Part shown: in pieces, positions 1-13,400 of the stretch
Numbering within the stretch: position 1 is the first letter of the stretch
Layout of the letters: each line of letters begins with the position of its first letter
Origin: Plumapathes pennacea
Taxonomy: Eukaryota; Cnidaria; Anthozoa; Antipatharia; Myriopathidae
Length of the DNA stretch: 64,000 bases
Assembly: GCA_964036295.1 (NCBI GenBank)
Contig: OZ038467.1
Coordinates: 6,255,001 to 6,319,000 of the forward strand
Reading direction: 5' to 3'
Made by a program: the position numbers and the translations under genes
The notes under the pieces: model-generated
Databases searched by the model: none
What the model saw: the letters and a program-made list of their open reading frames with translations, nothing else
Told to the model about the DNA's origin: nothing

Positions 1-737
1 GATCAATTCTAAATACAACAGCTATCACACTAGTGCCGTTTGTTTTCGTCCTCTTGGAGGTCGTGCTTTTAGCTTAGTATCGCATACTTTAAACTCTTTC
101 AAATGCTAAATGTGCACGTTTTATTAAAATATAATTACCCGACCCTCCGATCGCTCTGTTTAACAGCCGCACACTATCTTTAATTATGAATTTACACACT
201 GAAAATTACCTCACATAAAAGAGCTCAACGCAAAATTCTTCAACGTGCGGGTGGAATTTACGTCATCACTTCCATAACAAACAAGTCAAACCAGTTTGTG
301 GTTTGTTTGTAAAGTTATCCAGCTCCGGGCAAAAAAGTGATGAAATCTTTCTTGCTATGCAGCAATGTGCGTGAATTCCACGAAATACAATTTCAATGAG
401 CAGTAGGATTTCCGTGAATACAGATATTCCCCTTGTCAAGTTTGAGCTTTCTACGAAACTTCAGGCATTCTGTTATTCAGAGGATACGCGAGGGAAGTGT
501 AAATACGGGCACTCTTCTTTTGCCATTGTAACTACACTTGGTCTCGGGATGTAGCTTTAAAAATCAAAATATTGCGATGATGAAAACGAATGAACATAAT
601 ACAATAAAAGATAGCAATAATACGTATAATAAATATTAGTACCCGATTTGAATGAGTACGCATTTGGATTTTGGTAAAAACGTTATAACGAATTCGTTCA
701 TTTGCCAGGCATTTCTTTACTCTATACACTCTCTTTA

Positions 738-992
738 GGTAGTTCCTGACAGTTTATCTCCACAAATATCCCAAATTCAGCTACGTGAAATAATTAATTA
801 AAATCGTCCCATGCAAGAGAACCCAGAATCTAGCACTTTTTTGCGGCCCAAATTCGGAATCCACATTGTTTGGAACCTTGATGGATTCCCTCACATGGAC
901 CGATTACGATATGCCTCACTTGGGGAAAAAATCTTATTAAACTTCTTAATATTCCCACGTTCGTCTACGAATGTAAATTGTCAGGAACTACC
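738..992. mobile_element. Small inverted-repeat element (MITE-like), 255 bp
   Basis: The ends are inverted copies starting GGTAGTTCCTGACA: the first 19 bases at 738-756 match the reverse complement of 974-992 with one mismatch. Both sides are flanked by TTA. No coding capacity is visible. The size, terminal repeats and short flanking duplication fit a nonautonomous DNA transposon. Confidence 0.65.
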
Positions 993-2634
993 TTAAAAAA
1001 GCATTCAACAATGTTTCCCACTTAAAATATCTACACCGGACATTCATAACTTATTAGAGTGGTGAAAACGCGAATGGACTCTTCTTAGCGGACTGAATCC
1101 GCCTGGCTTTGACGTGTGGTTCACGAATACATCTTTGAATTTAGTCATCTTTTGAGAAAACTTAAATAACTTCACTCCTATTCCTAACTCTAACGATACC
1201 ATCCCTAGTATTGTAGTTGCCTTTAAAGCCGCTCTTTCAGGTCGTCACGCAACACAGCACAATGTCACGCAACGTAACGTCACACAGACAGAAGAGCCGC
1301 GTGACAAGCTGAGATTTAATGGCTGCAAAGGAGTCTACACTAATCTCAGTGCAGCAACACAACAGATTAATGCTACGTTTATAAGCAATGGTGCGTGCAC
1401 ACAGCAGGTTTGTCCCTCAGAAGGTGATTTCTAAGTTTTCTCAAAGTCAGAGGATAAATTGTTGGCAAACAGATGCACATTACTCAAGCGCGCACGTGAT
1501 ACGTCTGTTGAGAAGGCGTGATATGATCTGGCTGAGCGTGAAATGTTCCGATCGCATACGAAACAAATTTGTGTCGCGGATGCCAGCAATTTTCCTCTGA
1601 ATACCAGTCAGTTTTTTAAACCGAAAAATAAAACAAAACGACGCAACAAAACGACAGCAGATTATAAACCTGAGGGACAGCGTGGCATTTTATGCCATGA
1701 AAAGCAACGATAAGAAATAGAGAATGAAAGAAAAGAGAAGGGAAGAGAGAAAAAGATAGAGAAAAGATAGAGAGAGAGGGAGACACTCTAGAGAGACACT
1801 TTCACAAACAGAAGAGGCAAAAAGAAAATTATGACCCTGTTATCTAGTCCTACGGTGTTCATTTTGAATTAATTAAGTCTCTAATATAACTTTGTCAATA
1901 AAGCGTAAGCTAAGACTGGACGGCATCTCATTACATCGCAAACAACCTGTGCGAATGAGCGAAATCTTGGAGATGGTCCAAAATAATGCAAAGCAAACGC
2001 TAATGTGCAATACCCCGTAACTACAGTCTACAATTGTAAGAGAAATAGAATTATGTATATTGCACAAAGCATCCTTCCTTTAAAGTGCACCTTAAAATCG
2101 CATTAAACAAACAAATTAATTAATTAATAGAGCTATTATTTCCCTCAGTAACTAATTATTTTCTATCAATCTAATAAAAGTCAGCAGTGATTCGATTACA
2201 AAAGAAACCCTTGAAACCAAAGCGTGTGCACAAAGGCCGCATGCGTAAAAAGAAATTGTCCAAATACCCCGGACAAAACTACCTTAAATGGCAATGGGTC
2301 GTATAAGATTTCTTAGACGTAAATTAACTCAGATTTTTTTACGGGGCGAGGGTGAGGAGACCCTTGACGTACTTAAAAACATACCACAGCTTTAGAACTG
2401 AACTTTGTAACGGGCGAGAAGTATCTCCGCGGTGATTGGCTGGCGACTGTGTACTGAGAACTTCCTGTGATGTTCATCTGTTCTGCAAAAAAATAATATA
2501 AATAACATTAAAAGAAGAGGAAGAAAAAGAAGAAGAAGAAAAGAATAAAATTCAAGGTCGAGGTTTATAGTGCATTCTTTTGGGAATATTCTGTCTGTTC
2601 CGATCTGGAAGTATAGGTAATCGCATGATTTCGA

Positions 2635-2762
2635 GTGCAATTTGGAATAAATTAGCACGAGTAAATTTTTCAAAGACCACAAAATTGCACGAGCGCCGCG
2701 CGAGTGCAATTTGTGGTCTTTGAAAACTTTACGAGTGTTCATTTATTCCAAAATTACACGAG
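2635..2762. repeat. Foldback element, about 130 bp
   Basis: The two halves are near-perfect inverted copies centred near 2698. The left arm reads towards CAAAGACCACAAAATTGCAC and the right arm mirrors it as GTGCAATTTGTGGTCTTTG. It is noncoding and in style resembles the other foldbacks in this window at 43.2-43.7 kb. Confidence 0.6.
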
Positions 2763-2783
2763 AAATCATGTGATTACTTGTTA

Positions 2784-3082
2784 ATAACATGCATACAATA
2801 ATTTACATCGCAAAATATTTTTTCAATTTCGTTGCAATGACAAGTGTCTCAAAAACTTTGTTTTCTCGTAAACAGGATCGGAATCGTCTTAAAGAACGAT
2901 AAAAACATACTTTCTGGCTTTGCAACTACGCGCGCCAGCTGTCGTCAATTTTTAATTTTAAATTTCTGCACTCTTAATTTCATATTTCTGCACTCTTAAT
3001 TACACATTTTTGCACTGTTTGGTATAAATTGACGTGCGCTCAGCCAATCAGAATGCAGAAATTATTGTATGCATGTTATTAT
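2784..3082. mobile_element. Inverted-repeat element, about 300 bp
   Basis: The ends are inverted copies: AATAACATGCATACAATAAT near 2785 and its reverse complement near 3060-3082. The interior is AT-rich and noncoding and includes a repeated CACTCTTAATT phrase. It looks like a MITE. Confidence 0.6.
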
Positions 3083-3630
3083 AGGAATAACAGAAACCCA
3101 GTTCCCATCATAGGTCAATGCCGGAATCCACAGTGGTTTGGAACCTTCTTCCCACTGCTGATTGGTCTCCTCTTCAAAGTGAAACCGCCCTAATTCACAT
3201 GACAATACTTACCAATATACATTAGCTCAGCGCCTCAGTTAATTCTGCAAGCAAAGGAGACATATTACAGCTGTGTTCAAAGTAAGATGTTTTAATGCAA
3301 ACAGACAGTACTAAACAATATATACACATATAGGACATCAATCGATAATTTAGCAGAAATTCAGTTTCTTCAAACACACAAATGGTTTCCATCAACTGAA
3401 TGAACAAGCCAGTCTCACCCCCCCCCCCCCTCCCCCCTCCCCTTCCCCAACAGTGTTGCATGAAGGGCATGAAGGAACAGGGGGGTGGAAGAGGGGAGAG
3501 TGGATTGTAGTCATACATCTGTAAACCGAACGCACGGGAAATAGGTTACGCTTAAAATTAAAAAAAAAAAAAAAAAAAAATTACGCGACACAAGGAATCA
3601 TGGAGCAGCTCTGTCTGAAGTAAAATACTT

Positions 3631-3823
3631 ACAGAGAGGCAGTCCTCCGTCAGAACTGTTACAAAAACAACAGGACAAAATAGAACAGTCAAGAAAAACT
3701 CCAACAAGAGAGCTGGTACCTGTTTAGCCGGACAGTGAAGAGTTGCGGGAGGTTCAAGAAACGTACGAGGCCAGCTATCAGAGGAAGCGCGAAAGCAGAG
3801 TGAGAATTCCACAAGCACACAAG
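3631..3823 (+). pseudogene. Exon-like coding segment with one internal stop
   Basis: An acceptor-like site (ACTTACAG) precedes an open frame reading RGSPPSELLQKQQDKIEQSR and onward, and a good donor (AAG|GTAAGAAC) follows at 3823. One in-frame TAG near 3727 breaks the frame. The residues after it (EELREVQETYEASYQRKRES) look like coiled-coil protein. No partner exons are seen nearby. It may be an orphan exon of a decayed gene or a chance frame. Confidence 0.25.
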
Positions 3824-3928
3824 GTAAGAACACAGCAATGGAGGTAGCGACCGCTTAAGTTGGTACGATTTGTCTAGCGCTTTTCACTGATAATTTGACT
3901 CGATCTGGTGCACCACCACTCACTTTAA

Positions 3929-4159
3929 CCCTTTCACTCCCAAGCTCAAAATACAGATTTTCTCAACCATTCAAGAAGAAAATGTACAGTAAGTTGGTTG
4001 TGATCGTCCGACCAACAACAATCTTCCTGGAGACTACTCTAACCCAAACGATCACAACCAACCTACTGTTGTACACGAGCAAAAATACATAGTCCAATCA
4101 ACTGGCATAATAGCAAACCAGTGGCAAGAAAAGTATAATGACTCTCAGGAGTGAAAGGG
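3929..4159. mobile_element. Inverted-repeat element with nested foldback
   Basis: The outer ends are inverted copies of CCCTTTCACTCC (3929-3940 and about 4147-4159). Inside, 3986-4007 and 4048-4069 form a second inverted repeat, 22 bp with one mismatch. The outer left end matches a dispersed family also seen near 21.2, 27.0, 31.0, 46.0 and 59.3 kb. It is noncoding. Confidence 0.6.
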
Positions 4160-4497
4160 TGGCTCTCAACAAGCAATTTACCACTAAACTTCTAAGTTGG
4201 TCTGTAATCAAAACCCGGCTGCTATTTGTTGGCCAAGAGATCGGGAGAAATAATTTGACTAATCGTGGGTTACTTCATCAGGCTTTGAACAGCCGGGCCC
4301 TGAGCTCTAAATTTCGCGGGGGAGGTTTAATAGCAGTTCCGAGCTTAGCTGTGTACAGCCGCCTCTTTCGTTAGTTTTCCGAATAACGAAAGGGACGACG
4401 ACACACAGGCCATTGCACACTTTTGGACGAAACGTTTCGCGAAAAGTTTTCGCTAACAGGGTCCGGGGAACATTAAAATATGTTTCTGCCGTTGAAT

Positions 4498-7400
4498 TCA
4501 AAACAAGAAACTTGCCATTGTGTGGCCGAATCCCGTGGACTGCGGACTGGTTGCTGTGTAGTTTAATGAGTCAGCGCCACTTGCTCCGGTCGACATATAG
4601 TTCGCCAAATCTTGACCCACTCCGGGGAGGGGTCCGGGGCTTCGCGCCGCAGCAAACCTATTCACGGGCGACGGCGGTGGACCAAAGCCTTGCTGGGCAA
4701 AATTATTCATTGTTACTCCTCCTGTTGACGCAACGAAACAAATCAGAACAAAGTTGGATTGGACAGGTCGGGTCAGATGGCCAACGCCACTCTTTACCCC
4801 TACACATTGCGTCATTTCTTGCTAGAAGGGCTATCTATCTATCTATCTGCACTCAGAGAGGAGGGGGACAGTCTAGTAACTGCTCTGAGGCTGCTAAGAT
4901 ACTGTAGGTTGCAAAAAATGTAACCAAACCGTTAGTGACTGGCGTTCCCTTGAAGTGTTAAAAGATAAACTTAATTCTCTCCAACGAAACGTAATTTACT
5001 GCTCTTAATATCCATAGTTGAGACTTCTATTACACTGTAGTATTGATAAATGTTCTTGTACAAAAACTCTGTAAATAAGTTTTTTTTCTCGCCGCCTGTA
5101 GTTAGAGCAAAGCCGATATGTAACTTATTTGATGAAATTACGGGCACTAAAAGCAAGGTACTAAACACCAAGAACACGAAACACCCCGGAAAAAAGTCAA
5201 AATCTAAACCTAAACCTGCTGAACCCTAATCCTAATCCTAAGAATGATTTCTTTAAACCCAAGGGTTTAGGGTTAGATTTAGGATTTTGTGTTCCGGTTG
5301 TGCGGGGCTGTTCCGTTGTTCCTGGTTTTAGTATACATGCTGAAAATACGTGCTATCTATCTCCCTTGTTCTTTTCTCTGTCTCCCTGTACATCTTGTCC
5401 ATCATCATTTTCTTTACACTCCACTTCACCTGCATAGTGCTCAGCATACTCCGACACAGCCTGATTGACAGTTGCCACATCTGGTCTGTTCCCTGCACCA
5501 CGCCCACTGCCCTGGTTCCCAATGGCTGCGTAATCAGCATAGTACTGTTGTCCTCCAGACGCGCGCCTTTGGTCGGGGCCTTGGTTTAAGTAATGGCCTT
5601 GGTAAGCTCCCGGAAAACCTGCCACAGATCACAATCACACGGTCAGTGTTCACGTGTAAAGGTATTGCCCAAGTACGACAGAATGATTCATATTTAAATC
5701 TTAATACGTTAGTGCGAATTTAGTTAGACTTTGGGAAAGGCAAGTCAGGCGGGTCACGATTTGTTTTATATAGAAGTAAACTTTAAGCACATTAACCATA
5801 TCATGAAGTATCTTATGTACTTCGAATATTTGTAGTGCCACATCTGGATCATTTGTGTTCCGGTCCCCGCACGAGAAGATCCTTGTAGCTAAGTGTGCTG
5901 ACCACGTTAAATATAACAAATTGACGACGCGGGGAAGACACGCAAGAAAACTGGATTTTGTTCAATTTGACCGAAATGTTGTCAACAACTTTTCCCGCTT
6001 TCTAATTGGTCGAGGTTGAAATTCAAGACATTTCATTGGCCAAAAAGTGACAGTTTGACGTGAGCATTTCGCGCGTGCAAAATAAAATTTTGTCAAAGAA
6101 GTTGGAAAGAAATGAAACTGGACGCTTTTCTGCTGCGGTTTTCTCGACAATTTCAAGACAAAGCTCAAGGAAATTCGCCTCTGAACACTTCTGGTTCTCT
6201 ACTTCAAATGCCGAATGTCGCTTTTGCAAGAACTGAGGTAAAATTGAAGCTGAATTCACCTTCTTCGTCCAAATCACTGTCGTCAGCACTCGATTTTATG
6301 TGTCTGTCCTCTTATTGATAATGAAAATTAGCCAATCACAAAGCGAGAAACTGACGTGTTATTGTAAAAATTGCTTATTTTCTGAACTCCCACAACTCAC
6401 CTAACATCCCGGGGTAGCCACCAGGAATGTAGCCTCTGCGCCCTCCACCCCCGCCACGCCCACCCCGCCCAGAAAAGAGCGCCGCCGCAGCAGCAGCGTT
6501 GTATCCTGCAGTGAAAAAACGATACTTGTCACTAAAAATTATGACAGACACTTCACCTGGACATACCAACGGGCAGATGGACAGAAAAGGTTGAGTCATC
6601 AACAAAGACAGAGGCCAAAAGAGAACAAGAGGTGTGAGTCAGACAGACAGACAGTGTGACAATAAGAAAAACAACAGTAGGGTGTGACGGGCAGTGGGAC
6701 AGAAAAGGTTGAGTCATCAACAAAGACAGGCCAAGAAACAGTAACGGACTGACGGTGAGTGAGTGAGTCAGACAGACAATGTGACAATAAGCGAAACAAC
6801 AAAAGAGTTATCGAGACGAAAGACAGCAAGACAGGGAGAGGGAGAGATACGTTGACAAAAACACAAAAGACGTCTTCATTGAAAGGAAATGCGAGTTTGC
6901 GCCTTTCGGTGCAACACGTACACTTGGCCAAAGTTGTCCCTGATAAACCTAGAATAAACTCTGAGTGTGATCAAACTTCAACTCCTCAACAGCATACTTC
7001 TAACAGAAACTAGGCTCAAGGACCGGATACACGGTTTGGAAACGAGTTTTTGCGCGCAATGTTCATAAAGTTGAAGTAACGTAGTTCTAGAGCTGTTCTG
7101 CTAAACTTTGAATAAACGCAAAATCAAACAAACAACTGGAAATGGCAAACCAAGTTTAGCAAGTGGACCCGTTTTCAGAGTCACAGGCCAAAGCGCAATA
7201 ATGTCTAAAGTTGTCATTTTTAGAGGATTTTGTGTAGTAAATGGACGAAGCTCACATGCAGTACAAAACCTCATAAAAATCCCAATTCCCAAAATGACGA
7301 CACTTCACTCTGTGACTCGGAAAACTGGTAAACTTACTAAACTTGTCTAGTTCTTTGCAGTCATTCTTTGCGTTCGATAAATCGCATCTCGCGTTGCTAT

Positions 7401-10400
7401 TTTATTACCCTGGGTTCCAGAGGTTTCTCGCTCTCGGAAAACCCGGGCTGTGCGGCCGCGTAGAGCTGGGGCCAGCCCCCCGCCGCCCGTGATTTCGGCC
7501 CCAGCTCTACGCGGCCGCACAGCCCGGGTTTTCCGAGAGCGAGAAACCTCTGGAACCCAGGGTACTATTTTATACGACGCAAACTAATTATCGCGGGGAC
7601 TAGCATAAATTTCACTGTGAATTGCTTCATATCTGCGAAAATTATATTCACTGGCAGACTTTCTCTGTTCACAGCCAAAAGTACAGTATCATGAACTTTA
7701 TCATACGTAAAAAAATGTCATCATTATTTACCAATTGGACTGTAACCAAAACCAGAGCCAAATCCACCAAAAGTAAAAGCACCACGGCCCATACCATGAG
7801 GGAACGGATACACTGCGAAAAAAACACAAAATAGACGTGCATCATGTTAGCAAACAAGCTTCACATTCCTGCGCAGTAGCTAATGGTGCTGTTTTACTTC
7901 AGATATAAACAAGTGGTCGTGAAGTAAATATATCTCTACTGAGTCTGGTTCTTTAAACTCCCTCATAAAATTGGTTAGTGAAGGTAAACGGCCAAACGTC
8001 ATCTAAAGAAGACGTACATGAATGACCAATGCAGAATATAGAATCAAAACTAAATTAAGACATTTTAAAAACTAGCGCTTACAGTATCCCCTCCCTTGAT
8101 ATCCTCTACCTCTCGCTCTTCCACCTTGTATGGATAGCATCACCTCCTTTGGTTGGGCCTTTTTCACTTCAACCTGAGACATGATCAAACAAAGAACACG
8201 TTATGCTATTCTTTGGTTTTGCGTCTGCCTACGCGTTTTGATTGTGGGTTCGCCAATCACAAGCAAAAGCAAAATCCGATTTCAATCTGCTCAACCAAGC
8301 AAGCAATCCTCCCATTGCCTCTTAAAAGTTAAAAGTTAAAAGTTAAATCAATTGCGAATTGGTGGTTGAAAGTGTTTCTACAGCGCTGCAATTATTTTGG
8401 CCCAACCTCTTGATTAGGTGTGCGTGTGGAGGGAGAGGGGAAGGGTGTGGAAAAACAACAATAACAACAACAACAACAACAACAACAACAGATGCGCTGC
8501 ACCTAAACCCTAACTCGGTAAAAACAGTGGCAGAAAAAAGAGCATAAGTCTAAGAGTCAAATTGTTCTTTTCGATGAAATATACAGTCAACAATATGTAC
8601 GGTACCCGTTCCTAGAGGTAAACGTAACTAAAGTATCAACGTAAGGCTGTCAATGTGGATTTGCTGAACGCCGCAAAGAGCGTTCGTTGACATTTCTGAG
8701 TCTGAGCCTTCATCAGAGCAAATAATGATGTAGCGCATTCATATATTAGTGTGGAGACAGTCACACTCTACTTTCATTTCCCTTTTTGTCACTGTCTACT
8801 CTGGCTTGCTTAGCTCGAGCTGGCCAGACTATCAATTCTCCCAAGACTGCACATACATTTTGTTCAGGGTAGTTTGGGAAAGTTATGGCCTGGATCAAAC
8901 GGCGCTAAATATTAATGTTTCAGAACGCGTTCAGTTGTTAGACTGACCTTTTTTTCGTTGATAACGTGGAATGGTTCTTCACAGGCATCGTCTGCACTGT
9001 CTTCCGATTCATATGTCACAAATGCGAAACCTTTGAAAACACACACACACACAAAAAAAACAACAAACAAATAGTAATATAAACAGCATTAAACGTCCCT
9101 GGGGATGTAGTGATCGATCGAGTGCCTGTCATCAAGCATTGACCAGACATTTCCGACACATTCACAGTTTGCTGTGGCTTCTAACGGAGTGCGCAATCAA
9201 GTGGCCAATGGTATATATTAACTATTGAAAGGCTGCACGTGCTTTCATGTAGCAGCGCATGTTGTTCCTCTTCACACTATACTCAGCTACCCTTTGTTCT
9301 TGTTGGGCATGTACACGGCAGGGGGCATGTAATGGAAAACTATCAAATGGAAACACTCTTAAGAGATTGTTAGGATTGCCGTATGAAATTATCTGCCCTT
9401 TTCCTACTCCGCAGGCTGCCCTGCACAGAGAAGAAACAAACTTCCACAATTCGTACTTTGCTCTGATCAGGCGTTTGTTTGCAGCAGGGGGCTGCATTTT
9501 GGTGGAGAACTGGAAATATAAAACACTTCCGCAAATTAATGATTGAGGTAAAACAAATTATTGTGCAGCCTTTCACTATAATTCTACAGTCTGTGCTGCG
9601 AGCTGTTCTGAGAAAAACAATCCTGCCACAAGTCCATTTTTGGCAAGCGTTTAGGATTAATAAATAATCCACGCTTTTGCTTTAAGTGCTTTCTGCTGAA
9701 TGTCTTGCAAATTCAGTGACCATGTGCCAATTGAATGACCAAGCGCATATTCTCTTTTCGTTTCTATGGAGTCTTTGGGTCACCTTTGAACAGGAGAAAT
9801 GAGCGCTGTTCACTTCCTGGAGGGGTTCCAGTAGTATAGCAAAGATACAACTTTCAACATTTATGTGAAGCAAATTATAAAACCAGCGGCAGGAGCAAAG
9901 GCTTGTTTGGAGATGCAAACATCAAAGTGTCTGAAAATGGTGCAGCCTTTGATCTACTTTTATCTGCATGACGTCGCTCCTTGTGATTTAACTAGTACTT
10001 GTACTTATGTACTAAGTATGTGCTATGTACTGCTGCAATGCATTCTAGTACCCCACTTGTACTTTCACTTTTTCTGGCTGCAGTAATATAAACAATAAAC
10101 CACTGATACGACCGAAAAGTAGATGGACAGCTCTGAATATAACTATGTATTTCTGTTGTCTAAAGCTCTCTTAGACATTTCATTATTGCTTATGTTAATT
10201 TCATTCTTTGTGTTCTTGGCTGGAATTATGAGTGACATTTTATATTAAATCCATATAACACCAATTTGGCAAATCTTATTTAAGCATGTGAAGCATGCAT
10301 GTATTAAATCAATTAATATTTAAAATTGCCCATACCCCCTCCCAGAAAACTTGGCAGTTTCTGGGATGTGGCAAAGTAAATGTTGTACAACACCATGTAA

Positions 10401-13400
10401 GGTTAAACAACATCTCTATCAAAAGTTCTACATCAAATTGAAACAAAAAGGGCAAATTGGTATTTTTGTGGCCCTTACATCAGCTACCTCCAGGGTGGAA
10501 AATAACATTGTCAATTAAAACATCCATCTAATGCACAAGAAAAGAGGGGTGGGGGATGGGGGTAAATTGGGAGTGCCTTTTTTTCAGGTATATGTACCAC
10601 CACAAATAGTATGGTAGTGTTTTAATCTAAACTAAGGTAATGTATTTTGTCTTTTTGGTGTACACTATCAGATGTATGAGCTACTAGCTGACCACAAATA
10701 AAAACTACTAATTTTTGAGACAGGTCTGAAAAGGAGAATCACATAACATGTAATACAAAGTGTAAAACTTAAACTTCTACCCAAAATTCTGAGGAGTAAC
10801 CCCTATAACAAAGAAATGCAAATCTCTGCAGTATATGGCCAGTTATAATGTCTATAATTACATTAATTAACCAATATGCATATACACAAGTCATTTCACA
10901 CAAACTTCTGCAGTGAAAGTACAAAGTATTACCACCTATAGCTATACACACCTGCACCTGCAGTTATTTATATAAGGTACATACCTCTATGTCTCTGGGT
11001 TATCTTGTCAAAAAGGAGTTGTGTCTCTGTTACCTTTGAAATGAAAAAACAATCTATTGGAATGACTACAAAACACTCATAATGCAAGCAAGCTAACATT
11101 GCATTTCAGTAAATACAATATACTGTTTAAACTTTTTTAGGGAATTAGTGAAACAATTCAGCAATTCAATACCCCATACAAAAAAAACTTTTAAGATATA
11201 GTAACAAAAACTGAAGGCTCAATATTATTGCAGAGCATTATAATAAAGCTTAATATATCAATAAAACAAGGTAAATAATTAAAAGTCATAATATATCAAT
11301 AAACAATTAAGGTAAATAAACAAGGTAAATAAACAAAAAATGTTCTTTTCACTTACTGTTCCAAACTCCTCAAAATGTTTTGTTATGTCAGCCTCAGTTG
11401 TGCTGGCTGATAATCCTCCAATAAAGACTTTCTTTGTTTTGGTCACCATCTGAAAATGACAAAAACAAAAACAGTGAACATGTGCCAGACCCTGTGACAT
11501 ATTATACAAAGATGCCTAACCCTGGCCAGCACATTTTCAGGTGAGATTTGATTAGGCCTTGGGCCCTGGTTCTCACTTGACTGTCGGGGGGCGTGGTCTT
11601 TAGGGGTTGGGGTACTCAGATCAGCTAACCTGACCTTTGCTGAAAAATTGAGTCAAAATCAATGACATACTCTTTTCCTGGCTGCAGGTTGTCTAACTAG
11701 CTCTTCATGGGGAAATATTGGTGTGATTTGGCAGGTGGTGATATGGCAAATGTGTAGGAGACTTTAGGGAGGTGAGGTGAGATATAAAGCGAGAGAGTTA
11801 ATACGTCTGTGCTATTTTGCATTTTATTTTGCATTTGTGGGAGTTGAGTAAGCTGACCTCCAATCTCTCCAACTTTGTGAAGGAGTCTCTGGTATGATCA
11901 TCATGGTACCACTGTATATATCACAACTATTATGGTGCAAATTATTTGCCCTACTCACTTTCAGATATATGACATCACAGATAAATGTGCAATCACATAG
12001 ACAAAAATGCAGAGATGGCAGATGAAATAGATGGCCAACTGGATCAAAAGGCAAATACTTTTTTTTCATGATTGAATAAAGCAAATTTTCACTCAAAGAG
12101 ATAATATTGCAAGGGGTAATCACTGGTTACCAGGGTGACTTAATTTAGCCATTATGCAATTAAATTGTAATTTGTGGAATCAGGCACAAACATTTATTAT
12201 GTCATAAACCAACCACAGGAATCACAGAAAAACTTACAGAAACAAAAATTAGTTAATTTAATTGTCTTGACTTTATCGTTTGGCTATATAACCTATAAGC
12301 TTTTAACCAAACAATAAAAAGGCAAGAACAGATGAATACAGTAGTACCTTCCAATTGTCCAGAACTAATCTGCCTGAGAAATGTGATGAAAATGTGACCG
12401 GAAGAAGCTGTCACAATGAGGAGATTGTCAGCTGTAACATGTCAAAAAATAGAGGCCAGTAGATTGTGTAACTGCATGGTGTAAAATGAGAAGCATGAGG
12501 TCAAGAAGACAATGAAGCATGGACTCAGGTATTTGGCCAAGTGACAGCAGCTGTCAGGGATGATATTTCATTTGATTAGGTGGTGTGGTTTTTTTTGCAG
12601 TCAACTTCCTCTTAATGCTAAGACGGGCACCTCTCTCAGAGGGACACCTGGTACGAGTGATCCCTACCATTTCTTCAGTCATTTCCTCTCTAAACGGACA
12701 GTTGGAGTTGGTCCTGAGAATGTCCATCTTAGAGAAAGTTGACTGTATACTGGGTGATGCCAAGTACTAATTTTCAGCTCAAATGCTTCCACACACCAAT
12801 TTGTAACAATTCATGTATGCATGCTGCACTACATGATTGTTTATGGACATCAGATAATATTATATTATAGTATGTAACATATTTTTCTTTTATGGCAAAG
12901 ACTGAGTTAACCATGATTGTTTGGAGATGGGAAAAAAAAATGCATTTTCAGCTATATCACAGAAATTATGTGTCAATAAACCTATGAAGTGCCGTTATGC
13001 ATATATCGACTGTTAATGACATTTCACATACATAATGTCTATCGAATGACTGTCTTGGTAAAACCAAGAAAACCTTTGTAGACTGGATTTCAAGTATTCA
13101 AAATTTGTAATTCAGAAATATATTTTGGTATAAACCGAGATAATCCTTTATTAAGGAAGTCTGTTTTTTGTTCAGTAACAGATAATGCATGGATGCAACA
13201 TAATTAGCTATAAGCAAGTGCAATATTGGGCCCTAAGGCTTTTCAGAAAGGGAAAATAGCTGTGCTTGTCTTAAATCCACGGGTAATGAGCTTTGAACGT
13301 CTTGCATGAAAGTTGCCTTCTATGGTAAATATGCGATATTTGCGGAGCTGTTAGGTTGAAAACAATAGAAGCCGTAGAGCAATTAAATTTGCATAACCTC

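Larger units (their letters stand above)
1..3900. other. Downstream flank of Musashi without convincing genes
   Basis: No open frame here has family features. The stretch holds two small terminal-inverted-repeat elements (738-992 and about 2784-3082), a foldback at about 2635-2762, a purine-rich GA tract (about 1722-1800), a C-run near 3418-3430 and an A-run near 3558-3580. Part may be the Musashi 3' UTR, which is long in many animals, but I could not place a polyadenylation site with confidence. Confidence 0.5.

Noticed and set aside
4413-4907. 164-codon plus-strand frame
   Set aside because: It overlaps the last Musashi exon in antisense; the minus strand has a family-typical C-terminus and a correct acceptor.
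5210-5285. Interstitial telomere
   Set aside because: The telomere-like units are few, imperfect and arranged as mirror halves, which fits a foldback element better.
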